Program-made: the position numbers and the translations under genes | The notes under the pieces: model-generated | The model's database searches: none | Told to the model about the DNA's origin: nothing | The model's input: only the letters and a program-made list of their open reading frames with translations | Part shown: one piece after another, positions 17,209 to 25,141 of the stretch | How the letters are laid out: every line of letters begins with the position of its first letter | Numbering within the stretch: position 1 is the stretch's first letter | NCBI GenBank assembly: GCA_942492965.1 | Contig: OW818656.1 | Location: forward strand, 744,001 to 808,000 | Direction: 5' to 3' | Origin: Sphingosinicella sp942492965 | GTDB taxonomy: Bacteria; Pseudomonadota; Alphaproteobacteria; Sphingomonadales; Sphingomonadaceae | DNA length: 64,000 bases

Positions 17209-18549
17209 TCAGTGCTCGCCGAACTGCTGCGTGAGTTCCGCGACCGACGCCGTGAGGTCGACGGGCGCATCCTCGGCCTGCGTGATGTAGGCCGTGACCC
17301 CCGCCTGCGCCGCAATGGCGGCATCAAGCGCCGGGTCGCTGCCTCGGTTGTAGGCGCCCATCAGAATAAGATCGCGGTTCTCTTCGTAGAGCGAGAACAG
17401 GCGCTTCAGCATCTGCGCCGCGCGGATGTGCGGCCGCTCGGCGACGTCGCTCATCACGCGGCTGATCGAGGCGGCGATGTCTACCGCCGGATAGACGCCG
17501 CGCTCCGCCTGCTTGCGAGAGAGCACGATATGCCCATCAAGGATCGCGCGCGCCGCATCGACGACCGGGTCGCCCACGGTATCGTCGCCATCGGCGAGCA
17601 CGGTGTAGAAGGCCGTGATCGAACCACCCGATTTCGCATCGTTACCCGCACGCTCGATGAGGTTCGGCAGCAGCGAGATGACCGAGGGCGGATAGCCTTT
17701 CGCGGTCGGCTGTTCGCCAAGTGCCAGGCCGATCTCGCGCTGCGCGTGCGCGACGCGGGTGAGACTGTCGATGATGAGCAGGACGTTCTTGCCCTGCCCG
17801 CGATAATATTCGGCGATCGCCGTGGCGCGATGCGCGGCGCGAATACGCATGATCGGCGAATGGTTTGCGGGAACGGCAACGACGACCGAGCGCTGACGCG
17901 CCGGGCCGTGCAGCTTGGTGGCAAGAAAGTCCGTGACCTCGCGGCTGCGCTCGCCGATCAGCCCGACGACGACGACATCCGCCTTCGAATAGCGCGTCAT
18001 CATGCCGAGCAGCACCGACTTGCCGACGCCCGACCCTGCGATGATGCCGACGCGCTGACCGCGCCCGAACGTGAAGAGACCGTTCAGCGCACGCACGCCG
18101 ACGTCGAAAGCTTCGGTGACGCGCCCGCGTTCGAGCGGGTTCTGCAGCCGCCCGACGAGCGGCCAGTCCTGCTCCGTCTCGATGGGCCCAAGCCCGTCGA
18201 GCGGCAGGCCCGCGCCATCGATGACACGGCCGAGAAGACCGTTGCCCACCTCGACGCGCGACTGGTTGCTTTGCGGAAACACGCGCGCATCGGGAAGCAC
18301 GTCGGCGCGCTGGCCGAGCGACATCAGAATGCAGCGGCCGTTCTTGAAGCCGATGACTTCCGCTTCGGCCGCTTCGTCGCTGGCCGTTTCGATGCGGCAC
18401 ACGGTGCCGACCGGCGCCGCGAGGCCGGAGGCTTCCAGAAGCGTGCCGTCATAGCTGGTGAGCCGCCCGATCTGGAGCGGCGCGGTATCAACCGGCGTCC
18501 TGCCGATGCCGCCGAGCAGATCGGCGATATCCTCGGTCGCTGTGTTCAC
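17209..18549 (-). CDS. fliI: Flagellum-specific ATPase FliI
   Basis: 446 residues. F1-type ATPase with Walker A GRGQRVGIIAGSGVGKSVLL, the arm around GLIGERSREVTDFL, Walker B VLLIIDSLTRVAHAQREIGLALGEQP and the C-terminal export domain. It energises or clears cargo for the export gate together with FliH and FliJ. The GTG start at 18549 overlaps fliH by ATGA-like coupling. Length normal. Confidence 0.96.
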   Translation of the reverse strand: MNTATEDIADLLGGIGRTPVDTAPLQIGRLTSYDGTLLEASGLAAPVGTVCRIETASDEAAEAEVIGFKNGRCILMSLGQRADVLPDARVFPQSNQSRVEVGNGLLGRVIDGAGLPLDGLGPIETEQDWPLVGRLQNPLERGRVTEAFDVGVRALNGLFTFGRGQRVGIIAGSGVGKSVLLGMMTRYSKADVVVVGLIGERSREVTDFLATKLHGPARQRSVVVAVPANHSPIMRIRAAHRATAIAEYYRGQGKNVLLIIDSLTRVAHAQREIGLALGEQPTAKGYPPSVISLLPNLIERAGNDAKSGGSITAFYTVLADGDDTVGDPVVDAARAILDGHIVLSRKQAERGVYPAVDIAASISRVMSDVAERPHIRAAQMLKRLFSLYEENRDLILMGAYNRGSDPALDAAIAAQAGVTAYITQAEDAPVDLTASVAELTQQFGEH

Positions 18550-19238
18550 GCGGCGATGCCCGCCGCGCGCAGTGCGGTTTCAAGCCGGGCGATGCGCGGA
18601 CGAACGCCGTCCTCCACCTCGCCGCCGCCGGCTTCCAACCTCACGCTGCCGCGTTGCAATTCGGGATCCGCGGCAAGCGTGAGGTTCGTGTACTCTTTAA
18701 GGCTGCCATCATCGATGACGGCAAGATCGTCCGGGTGCAGGAACAGCTTCGCGGCCTCGCTGGTTTCCTTCAGCGTATCGAGCGCGCGCGTGATGCAGCC
18801 GTTGACGAACGCTGGCTCGACGGCAACGTGCGCGCCGACGATGCGCTCGACGAGATCGAGCACGGCACGGCGAAGCTTCGGCCCCAGCGCTGCCTTGTCG
18901 ATCGCGCGCGCATCGTCGAGACTGCGCAGCAGTGAGCGGCATTCCGCGCGGGCGCGCTCCGCCTCGGCACGCACTTCCGCGCGGCCGGCCTCAAGCCCGG
19001 CGGCGTGCCCCTGCGCTTCGGCTTCGGCGAGCGCAGCGGCAAGCTCTTCTTCGGTCGTTTCGATGGTTTCGTGGATTGTGCCGCGCGTGAATTCCGACGA
19101 GGGGTGAGCGAAATCCAGGCGCGGCACAAAATCGCCCGCCGGCCGGGGTGCGAACATCGGTGTGAAGTCGCCGCGGCTGGGTGCGAAAAGATCGGCAAGT
19201 GCCACGGTACGGGCATCTGCACTGAAAACACTAGACAT
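18546..19238 (-). CDS. fliH: Flagellar export ATPase regulator FliH
   Basis: About 230 residues. A Pro-containing variable N-terminus is followed by a long helix (EELAAALAEAEAQGHAAGLEAGRAEVRAEAERA) with the small-residue spacing typical of FliH, then a compact C-terminal domain (LDLVERIVGAHVAVEPAFVNGCITRALDTL). FliH holds FliI and links it to the C-ring. Two in-frame ATGs (19244, 19238) overlap the fliG stop; the inner one has a GGGGG site at proper distance. Confidence 0.9.
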   Translation of the reverse strand: MSSVFSADARTVALADLFAPSRGDFTPMFAPRPAGDFVPRLDFAHPSSEFTRGTIHETIETTEEELAAALAEAEAQGHAAGLEAGRAEVRAEAERARAECRSLLRSLDDARAIDKAALGPKLRRAVLDLVERIVGAHVAVEPAFVNGCITRALDTLKETSEAAKLFLHPDDLAVIDDGSLKEYTNLTLAADPELQRGSVRLEAGGGEVEDGVRPRIARLETALRAAGIAA

Positions 19239-20250
19239 AGTCATCCCCCGAACCGCCGAGCATGATAGCACCGCTTTCGCCGAGCTGGCGCGCGATTGCG
19301 AGGATGCGCTTCTGCGCGTCCTGCACCTCGCTCACCTTCATGGGTCCGCGCGATTCGATCTCGTCCTGCACGCTCTGCGCGGCACGCTGCGACATGGCCG
19401 CGAACATCTTGGCCCGCATCCGCTCGTCCGAGCCCTTGAGCGCGGCGACGAGCAGCGTGTTGTCGACCGAGCGGAGCAGCGTCTGCATACTCCGATCGTC
19501 GAGCGCGAGAAGGTTTTCGAATACGAACATCTGATCCTGAATACTCTGGCCGATATTCTCGTTCATTGTGGTTAATTGTTCGATGATGCGGCGATCCGCG
19601 CCACCGCGCACATAGTTCATGATGCGCGCAGCCGTGGTCGTGCCCCCTGCCGTCGCAGAGCGCACGGCGGCGTTCGTCTTGATCTGCTTCTGCATCACGC
19701 GCTCAAGCTCGGCGAGCGCGTCGGGCTGGATCGAATCGAGCGTCGCGACGCGCAGCATCATGTCGGGCTGCATCTCCTCGGGGAGCAGCTGCAGCACTTC
19801 GGCGGCGAGGCCGGGCTCCAGATGGCAGAGCACGGCGGCGATTACCTGCGGGTGTTCCGACGAGATCGTCGCCGCGATCGAGCGCGCGTCCATCCAGTCG
19901 AGGATCTCGATGCCCTTCTGCGGCGACGAGGAGCTCATGCGGCCGAGCACGCTGCCCGCCTTCTCCTCGCCCAGCGCCTTCACGAACACATTCTTCACAT
20001 AGGGGCCGGTGCCAAGGCCAAGGCTGGTCTGCTCGCGCGCGGCGAGGATGAATTCGTCGAGGACGACGTTCACCGTGTCCTGATCGACATCGGCCACCGA
20101 ATACATCGCCTGGCCGAGGTTCTGCACCTCGCGCGGACCCATGTGCTTCAGAAGGTCGGCGGCTTCGTCCTCACCCAGCAGCAGCATCAGGATGGCGCTT
20201 TTCTGGGTGCCGGACAGATGGCGCGGCGCAAGTGCGAGTTCCTCACTCAT
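19231..20250 (-). CDS. fliG: Flagellar motor switch protein FliG
   Basis: About 339 residues. It contains SGTQKSAILMLLLGEDEAADLLKHMGPREVQNLGQAM at the N-terminus, the EHPQVIAAVLCHLEPGLAAEVLQLLPEE middle domain and a C-terminal charged torque helix region (ALDDRSMQTLLRSVDNTLLVAALKGSDERMRAKMFAAMSQRAAQ). FliG meets the stator and generates torque. The ATG at 20250 is preferred for AGGGA spacing; 20256 is also possible. It overlaps both fliF and fliH. Confidence 0.95.
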   Translation of the reverse strand: MSEELALAPRHLSGTQKSAILMLLLGEDEAADLLKHMGPREVQNLGQAMYSVADVDQDTVNVVLDEFILAAREQTSLGLGTGPYVKNVFVKALGEEKAGSVLGRMSSSSPQKGIEILDWMDARSIAATISSEHPQVIAAVLCHLEPGLAAEVLQLLPEEMQPDMMLRVATLDSIQPDALAELERVMQKQIKTNAAVRSATAGGTTTAARIMNYVRGGADRRIIEQLTTMNENIGQSIQDQMFVFENLLALDDRSMQTLLRSVDNTLLVAALKGSDERMRAKMFAAMSQRAAQSVQDEIESRGPMKVSEVQDAQKRILAIARQLGESGAIMLGGSGDDYV

Positions 20251-21991
20251 TGGCATTTCCCTGGGCTGCGGTTTCGGTACGGATCAGTTGGCGGACGACG
20301 TTCGATGCGCGCGCGGTATCCTCGGCGACGAACATGCGGACCACGGCGACCTTGTCGTCGTAGCTGTTCGCCATCGTCAGCACCTCGGGCGGCAGACCGC
20401 CGCGTGGCTTCAGACGCGCCTTCAGCGCTTCCATCGTCTGCAGGTCGCCGCCATCGAGCACGATGGAGCGCGGTGCACCAAGGATGCCGCCACCGGGCAT
20501 GGGCGCGGCATCGGCAGCAGCCAGTGCCTTTTTCAGGAACGGCCGCAGCACCATGAAGAACACGACCACGAAGATGAGGAGCGCCGCGAGGATCTTGAGG
20601 ATGTCGCCGATCCAGGCGTTGCTCTGGAAATCGACCTGATACCAGGCCTGCGTTTCCGCGGTGGGATCGACGAACGGCCGCGATGTGACGGCGACGAGAT
20701 CGCCCCGCTCCGCGTTGAAACCGATGCTGCTCTGCACGAGCTTTTCGATGGCCTTCGTTTCCGCGGCGGTCATCGCCTTGTCGTTTTCGCGCAGCACGAC
20801 GGCGGCGGAAACGCGGCGGACCTCGCCGATCGGCGCCTTGGTGACGGAGACCTGCTTTCCGATCTCGTAGTTGCGCGTGTAGCTCTCGCTGCGCGGGCCC
20901 GAGGGCGGCGCGGCGGGTGCAGCGTTGGGATCGGCGGGATTTTGCGCCTGCGCCTGTGCCTGCTCCGGCGTTGCTGCAGTCGCGGCCGGAGGCGCAACGT
21001 TCGAGAGCGCGCCCGGAATGCCGCGCGGCGCCAGTTCGCCGCCGCTCGACTGCGACGCGCCCTGCTCGCTGCGGATCACGGCATTATCCTTGTCCCACGC
21101 TTCGTTCGTCTGCTGGGTTTCGGTGAAATCGAGGTCGAGATGCACTTCGGCGGTGAAATTGTCGCTGCCGATGATCGGCGTCAGCAGCGCGAGCAGCCGC
21201 TCGCGGTACATGCTTTCCATCTTGGACTGGTAAGCGATGCGGCGGCGGCTTTCGCCGAATTCATCGCCCGAAGCATCGGGGGTGAGCAGCGTCCCCATCT
21301 GGTCGATGACCGACACGCGGTCCGCCGGCAGACCCGGCACCGACGAGGCGACGAGATTGACGATGGAGCGCACCTGCGCCTCGCCGAGCGCGCGGCCCGG
21401 CGACAGCTTGAGGAACACGGAAGCGGTGGGCTGGGCCTGATCGCGCACGAAAACGGACTGTTCGGGAAGCGCGAGGTGGACGCGCGCGGATTCGACAGCG
21501 GCGATTTCCGCGACACTGCGCGCGAGTTCGCTTTCCTGACTCTGCTTCAGGCGGGCCTGCTCGATCGCGCGGCTGGTGCCGAGCGGCATGTCGTCGAGCA
21601 GCGCATAGCCCTCGGCCGCAGCCTTCGGCAGCCCCTGCCCGGCGAGCAGCATCCGCGCCTTGTGATAGTCGCCGGCGGGCACCTGCACGCTGCCGGTCAT
21701 GTTATCGATGCCGGGCGCGATCCCCGCTGCTTGCAGCGCTTCGACGACAGCAGCCTTGTCCGCCTCGGCAAGCCCCGGAAAAAGCGTCCGCATCTCGGGC
21801 GTGCGCGTGAGGATATAGGCCATGGCGACGGCGGCGATCGCAAGCGTGCCGATCACCATCGGCAGGCTGCGGCGGACAGCGGGCTGCGCAAGCATCGCCT
21901 TCAGCTGCGCCTGAAAACGATCGACCCCCGGACCGAACGATGCGGCGGGCGGCGGCGCGGATACGGCTGGCGATGAAGCGGCGTCACTCAT
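20243..21991 (-). CDS. fliF: Flagellar MS-ring protein FliF
   Basis: 582 residues. Two transmembrane helices (about residues 43-63 and near 448-470, IGDILKILAALLIFVVVFFMVLRPFL) bracket a periplasmic region with ring-building motifs (PEMRTLFPGLAEADKAAVVEALQAAGI, ARVHLALPEQSVFVRD). A C-terminal FliG-binding tail ends the protein. It forms the MS-ring that houses the export gate. It is the second gene of the fliE operon. Confidence 0.96.
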   Translation of the reverse strand: MSDAASSPAVSAPPPAASFGPGVDRFQAQLKAMLAQPAVRRSLPMVIGTLAIAAVAMAYILTRTPEMRTLFPGLAEADKAAVVEALQAAGIAPGIDNMTGSVQVPAGDYHKARMLLAGQGLPKAAAEGYALLDDMPLGTSRAIEQARLKQSQESELARSVAEIAAVESARVHLALPEQSVFVRDQAQPTASVFLKLSPGRALGEAQVRSIVNLVASSVPGLPADRVSVIDQMGTLLTPDASGDEFGESRRRIAYQSKMESMYRERLLALLTPIIGSDNFTAEVHLDLDFTETQQTNEAWDKDNAVIRSEQGASQSSGGELAPRGIPGALSNVAPPAATAATPEQAQAQAQNPADPNAAPAAPPSGPRSESYTRNYEIGKQVSVTKAPIGEVRRVSAAVVLRENDKAMTAAETKAIEKLVQSSIGFNAERGDLVAVTSRPFVDPTAETQAWYQVDFQSNAWIGDILKILAALLIFVVVFFMVLRPFLKKALAAADAAPMPGGGILGAPRSIVLDGGDLQTMEALKARLKPRGGLPPEVLTMANSYDDKVAVVRMFVAEDTARASNVVRQLIRTETAAQGNANE

Positions 21992-22045
21992 GAATGGGGC
22001 TCGTCAGTCTTTTTCTGGAGAATTGGACGGGGTCAGAAGGCGAAA

Positions 22046-22363
22046 TCAGACGGGCATGTTCATGATATCCTTGTAGGCGGTCAGCAGGCGGTTTCTCACC
22101 TGCATGGTCGCCTCGAAGCCGATCGACGCCTTCTGGCGCTGCAGCATCACCGCTGCGATGTCCGTCGTCTCGCCGCGCTCATAGGCGGCGGAGGCTTCGG
22201 CGGCGCGTGTCTGCTGCGTGTTCACAGCCTGCATCGCGCTTTGCATCACGTTGCCGAAATCCGGCTTCGTCGCGGCCTGCGGCGTGCCGGCGCGGGAAAG
22301 CACGTCGTTCCGCTCCAGGATCTGGGAGCGGATCGCGAGAAGGCCTTTTGCATCGATCGTCAT
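22046..22363 (-). CDS. fliE: Flagellar hook-basal body complex protein FliE
   Basis: 105 residues with the C-terminal FliE signature DIAAVMLQRQKASIGFEATMQVRNRLLTAYKDIMNMPV. It links the MS-ring and export gate to the proximal rod. The ATG at 22363 begins MTIDAKGLLAIRSQ. An upstream extension of 26 codons exists but would cross the sigma-54 promoter. The predicted transcript begins only about 3-5 nt before this ATG and no Shine-Dalgarno is visible. First gene of fliE-F-G-H-I-J. Confidence 0.92.
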   Translation of the reverse strand: MTIDAKGLLAIRSQILERNDVLSRAGTPQAATKPDFGNVMQSAMQAVNTQQTRAAEASAAYERGETTDIAAVMLQRQKASIGFEATMQVRNRLLTAYKDIMNMPV

Positions 22364-22377
22364 AGCCGGGACTGCAA

Positions 22378-22394
22378 TGCAACCGCCGTGCCAA
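22378..22394 (-). promoter_or_regulatory. Sigma-54 promoter of the fliE-F-G-H-I-J operon
   Basis: On the minus strand, TTGGCACGGCGGTTGCA is a complete match to the sigma-54 consensus TTGGCACG-N4-TTGCA. The GC of the -12 element is at 22379-22380, so transcription should begin near 22367, only about 4 nt before the fliE ATG. Confidence 0.9.
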
Positions 22395-22457
22395 TCGCGG
22401 AAAACAGCGGCGTGGCGGTATGCGCGTCGAAATCCGGACATGTCCTTTGCGGGGCGA

Positions 22458-22473
22458 CGTCGGAAATCCGACG
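22458..22473. promoter_or_regulatory. Inverted repeat CGTCGG-AAAT-CCGACG, candidate activator-binding (enhancer) site
   Basis: A perfect 6-bp inverted repeat with a 4-nt spacer, followed by GAA. It lies about 98 bp upstream of the predicted fliE start site on one side and about 90 bp upstream of the predicted flagellin start site on the other, which is standard enhancer distance for sigma-54 promoters. The same arms, spacing and trailing GAA recur at 35801-35816 upstream of flgB. The likely binder is the HTH domain of the activator at 6145-7275; that is inference. Confidence 0.6.
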
Positions 22474-22528
22474 GAAAGCGGCACGCAAATTTTCGTGATT
22501 AAACTTTGCCGCGCATCGGTCGTGAACT

Positions 22529-22545
22529 GGGGTACGGCAGATGCT
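22529..22545 (+). promoter_or_regulatory. Probable sigma-54 promoter of the flagellin gene
   Basis: GG at 22531-22532, TACGGCAGAT, then GC at 22543-22544 gives the required GG-N10-GC. It matches the consensus at ACG and at one T of the TTGC box (ATGC instead of TTGC). The match is weaker than the other four in this window. The predicted start near 22556 leaves a 48-nt leader with the strong GGGAAAGAGAGAGAG ribosome site. Confidence 0.6.
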
Positions 22546-22603
22546 TCGCCACCTTCGGCGCATGGCTGAGCCGGCTTATTAAGAGCGGGAAAGAGAGAGA
22601 GCC

Positions 22604-24241
22604 ATGACTGTCATCAATACGAATATCTCGGCCCTTCGTGCCCAGAGCGGCGCCGCAGCGGCTGAATCCTCGCTGTCGAAGGCGATGGAGCGCCTGTCCA
22701 CCGGCAAGCGCATCAACTCCGCGAAGGACGACGCCGCCGGCCTCGCCATTTCGCAGCGCATGACCGCCAACATCCGCGGCATGGCCGTTGCCATCCGCAA
22801 CTCCAACGACGGCATCTCGATGGCGCAGACGGCTGAAGGTGCGCTCGGCGAAGTCACCAACATCCTGCAGCGCATCCGCGAGCTGACCGTGCAGTCGGCG
22901 AACGGCACGTTCAGCGCGCAGGATCGTTCGAGCCTGCAGGCGGAAACCAACCAGCTGCTCGCCGAAGTCAACAACATCTCGAAGACGGCGAACTTCAACG
23001 GCCTCAAGCTGCTCGACGGTTCGGTCACCGACCTCAGGCTGCAGACGGGCGTCAACGCTGGCGACCAGGTCGGCATCTCGATGGTGAACGTGTCCTCGAA
23101 CGCGCTCGGTCTCACGAGCGGCGGCGCGCCGGGCCAGATCACAACGGGCCGCGTTGGTGCCGTCTCGGGTCTCGCCGTTGGCGACGTGACGTTCAACGGC
23201 GTGAATGCGCTCGGCAGCGTGCCGACCGCCGACACCGCCGAAGCGCTTGCCGCCGCGATCAACGAGAACAGCGACAAGACGGGCGTGAAGGCCACCGCCT
23301 CCAACAACGTCACCAGCGCCAAGATCACGGCTGAAGAGTTCGCCGTGGGCGACATCACCATCGGCGGCGTCTCCGTCGGTGCGGCTGGCAGCGTCGAGGA
23401 ACTGGTCGCCAACATCAACCGCAACGACTTCGGCGTCACCGCGACGCTGAACTCCGACAAGACGATCACCCTGTCGAACACGACCGGCGAGGCGATCACG
23501 GTCGGCGGCACCGCGGCTGGCGGCTTCACGGCCGGCACCTACCAGGGCTTCGTGAGCCTGCAGAGCAGCGACGGCAGCGACATCAAGGTCGTCGGCACCA
23601 ACTCGACGGCTGCGACCGCCATCGCCGACGTGCAGCTGATGGGTCTCAACGTGGCTTCTGACGGCGTGTCCTTCTCGGGCGGCGCGGTTTCCGGTGCGGC
23701 TCTGGCAGCTGACGCGCTTGTCATCAACGGTGTCGAGATCGGCGCCTCGGCGACGGCTTCTGCGGCCGACAAGGCTGCGGCGATCAACGCGGCGAGCGAC
23801 AACACGGGCGTCGAGGCGACGGTGAGCGGCACGAGCATCGTGCTGACCTCCACGAACGGCGGCGGCGTCCGCGTCGAAGGCACGGGTGCAGCGGCGATCG
23901 GCTTCGTCGCCCAGGGCGGCAGCGCCAACATGACCTCGACGCTCGACATCAGCAGCCAGGAAGCTGCGGTTGCGGCGCTCACGGTCCTCGACAAGGCGAT
24001 CGACTCGATCGTTTCGAGCCGCGGCGATCTCGGTGCGCTTCAGAACCGCCTCGAATCGACCGTCAGCAACCTGACGACGACCTCGACGAACCTCACCGAA
24101 GCCCGCTCGCGTATCGAAGACGCGGACTTCTCGGCGGAGAGCACCAACCTCGCCCGCTCGCAGGTTCTGAGCCAGGCGGCGACCGCGATGCTCGCTCAGG
24201 CGAACCAGACGCAGCAGAACGTGCTGTCGCTGCTTCGTTAA
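22604..24241 (+). CDS. fliC: Flagellin
   Basis: 545 residues. The N-terminal D0/D1 domain (MTVINTNISALRAQSG, LSTGKRINSAKDDAAGLAIS) and the C-terminal D1/D0 domain (LEARSRIEDADFSAE-like region, ending QANQTQQNVLSLLR) are canonical. The middle (about 170-440) contains three flagellin-hook-IN-type repeats, each with a DKAAAINAASDNTGVEATVSG-like unit, forming surface domains. It is the filament subunit, secreted by the type III apparatus with FliS as chaperone. It is the only flagellin in the window and is divergent from fliE, with a terminator just after it. Confidence 0.96.
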   Translation: MTVINTNISALRAQSGAAAAESSLSKAMERLSTGKRINSAKDDAAGLAISQRMTANIRGMAVAIRNSNDGISMAQTAEGALGEVTNILQRIRELTVQSANGTFSAQDRSSLQAETNQLLAEVNNISKTANFNGLKLLDGSVTDLRLQTGVNAGDQVGISMVNVSSNALGLTSGGAPGQITTGRVGAVSGLAVGDVTFNGVNALGSVPTADTAEALAAAINENSDKTGVKATASNNVTSAKITAEEFAVGDITIGGVSVGAAGSVEELVANINRNDFGVTATLNSDKTITLSNTTGEAITVGGTAAGGFTAGTYQGFVSLQSSDGSDIKVVGTNSTAATAIADVQLMGLNVASDGVSFSGGAVSGAALAADALVINGVEIGASATASAADKAAAINAASDNTGVEATVSGTSIVLTSTNGGGVRVEGTGAAAIGFVAQGGSANMTSTLDISSQEAAVAALTVLDKAIDSIVSSRGDLGALQNRLESTVSNLTTTSTNLTEARSRIEDADFSAESTNLARSQVLSQAATAMLAQANQTQQNVLSLLR

Positions 24242-24269
24242 GGGTTAGCGTTGTAAGCTAGTACGGGTT

Positions 24270-24305
24270 CGGCCCCGGCGCTCATCCGAACGCCGGGGCC
24301 GTTTT
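24270..24305 (+). terminator. Rho-independent terminator after flagellin
   Basis: CGGCCCCGGCG and CGCCGGGGCCG form a perfect 11-bp GC stem with a 10-nt loop (CTCATCCGAA), followed by TTTTC. It begins 29 bp after the flagellin stop, so the flagellin gene is probably monocistronic. Confidence 0.92.
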
Positions 24306-24336
24306 CTTGAAGACGAGAGACGTTGGGGGTTTTTCC

Positions 24337-25089
24337 GTGGCAACCGAAGACGACGACGAGGAGCTGACGTTCGACGCGGAAGAGCCGCAGGCGGCAAAGC
24401 CGAAGGCGGAACCGCAGCCCGAACCGCAGCCCGAGCCGGCCCCCGCGAAGGCCGAAGCCGAAGCTCCGGCTCCGGAACCCGCGCCGACGCCGGCGGCGGC
24501 ACCCGCCGCAGAAGCCAAACCCGCCGAAGCCGCCGCGCCCTCGCGCAAGCCCTCCCGGTCCGGCATGGCGATCGCCGCGTGTCTTGGTGTCTGCGTGCTC
24601 ACCTCCACCATCGCCGCCATCCAGTCCTGGCGCGCAGCGAGCATCGCCGCCGACGCAAGCAGCGCCGGATCGACGAAGGACGTGATCGCCAAACTGAATG
24701 CGCTCCAAACCCTGATGGAACAGCAGCGGGACGCTATCGACGAACTGTCGACGCGGCCCGGCCTAGCCGCGGCATCAGCCTCGCCGCAGTCGGTCGACGG
24801 CCAGATCAATGCGCTGGCCGCGGCGGTCAAGGCCAACCAGCAGATTGCCGAGCAGCTGCCGTCGGTCGTGATGAAACAGGTCGATGCCCGCCTCGCGCGC
24901 GTCGAGCCCCGCCGCGCGGCGCCAGCGAGCACGCGCCCGCAAGCCGCGCGTCCGGCGGTTCAGCGCAGCACGGCACCGAAGCGCGCGCCCGTGCGAAGCA
25001 CCGAGGCCGCCAGGGTTCTCAGCACACCGATTGTGCCCGTGGTCGCCGAGAAGAAGCGCCCCGCAGGCGAAGAGATCAGCTACCCCTGA
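24337..25089 (+). CDS. Pro/Ala/Glu-rich single-pass membrane protein, unknown
   Basis: 250 residues from a GTG with GGGGG 7 nt upstream; a TTG at 24307 would lie directly against the flagellin terminator. Residues 1-15 are acidic (EDDDEEL), then comes an extended Pro-Ala-Glu-Lys tract (PEPQPEPAPAKAEAEAP). A basic patch SRKPSRSG precedes a single transmembrane helix (MAIAACLGVCVLTSTIAAIQ), and a helical periplasmic part ends in a basic Pro/Ala/Arg tail. No domain is recognised. The topology recalls spacer-type envelope proteins. Its position after the flagellin may be incidental. Confidence 0.6.
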   Translation: MATEDDDEELTFDAEEPQAAKPKAEPQPEPQPEPAPAKAEAEAPAPEPAPTPAAAPAAEAKPAEAAAPSRKPSRSGMAIAACLGVCVLTSTIAAIQSWRAASIAADASSAGSTKDVIAKLNALQTLMEQQRDAIDELSTRPGLAAASASPQSVDGQINALAAAVKANQQIAEQLPSVVMKQVDARLARVEPRRAAPASTRPQAARPAVQRSTAPKRAPVRSTEAARVLSTPIVPVVAEKKRPAGEEISYP

Positions 25090-25141
25090 GCCAGACGCAA
25101 ACAGGGCTGGCAGAACCCGGAGATGCTGCTAGCTGGCAGGG

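Noticed and set aside
22476..22494. Alternative sigma-54 site (CGGCACG-CAAA-TTTT) for flagellin
   Set aside because: The -24 half is good, but the -12 position has TT instead of GC. The site at 22529-22545 keeps GG-N10-GC.
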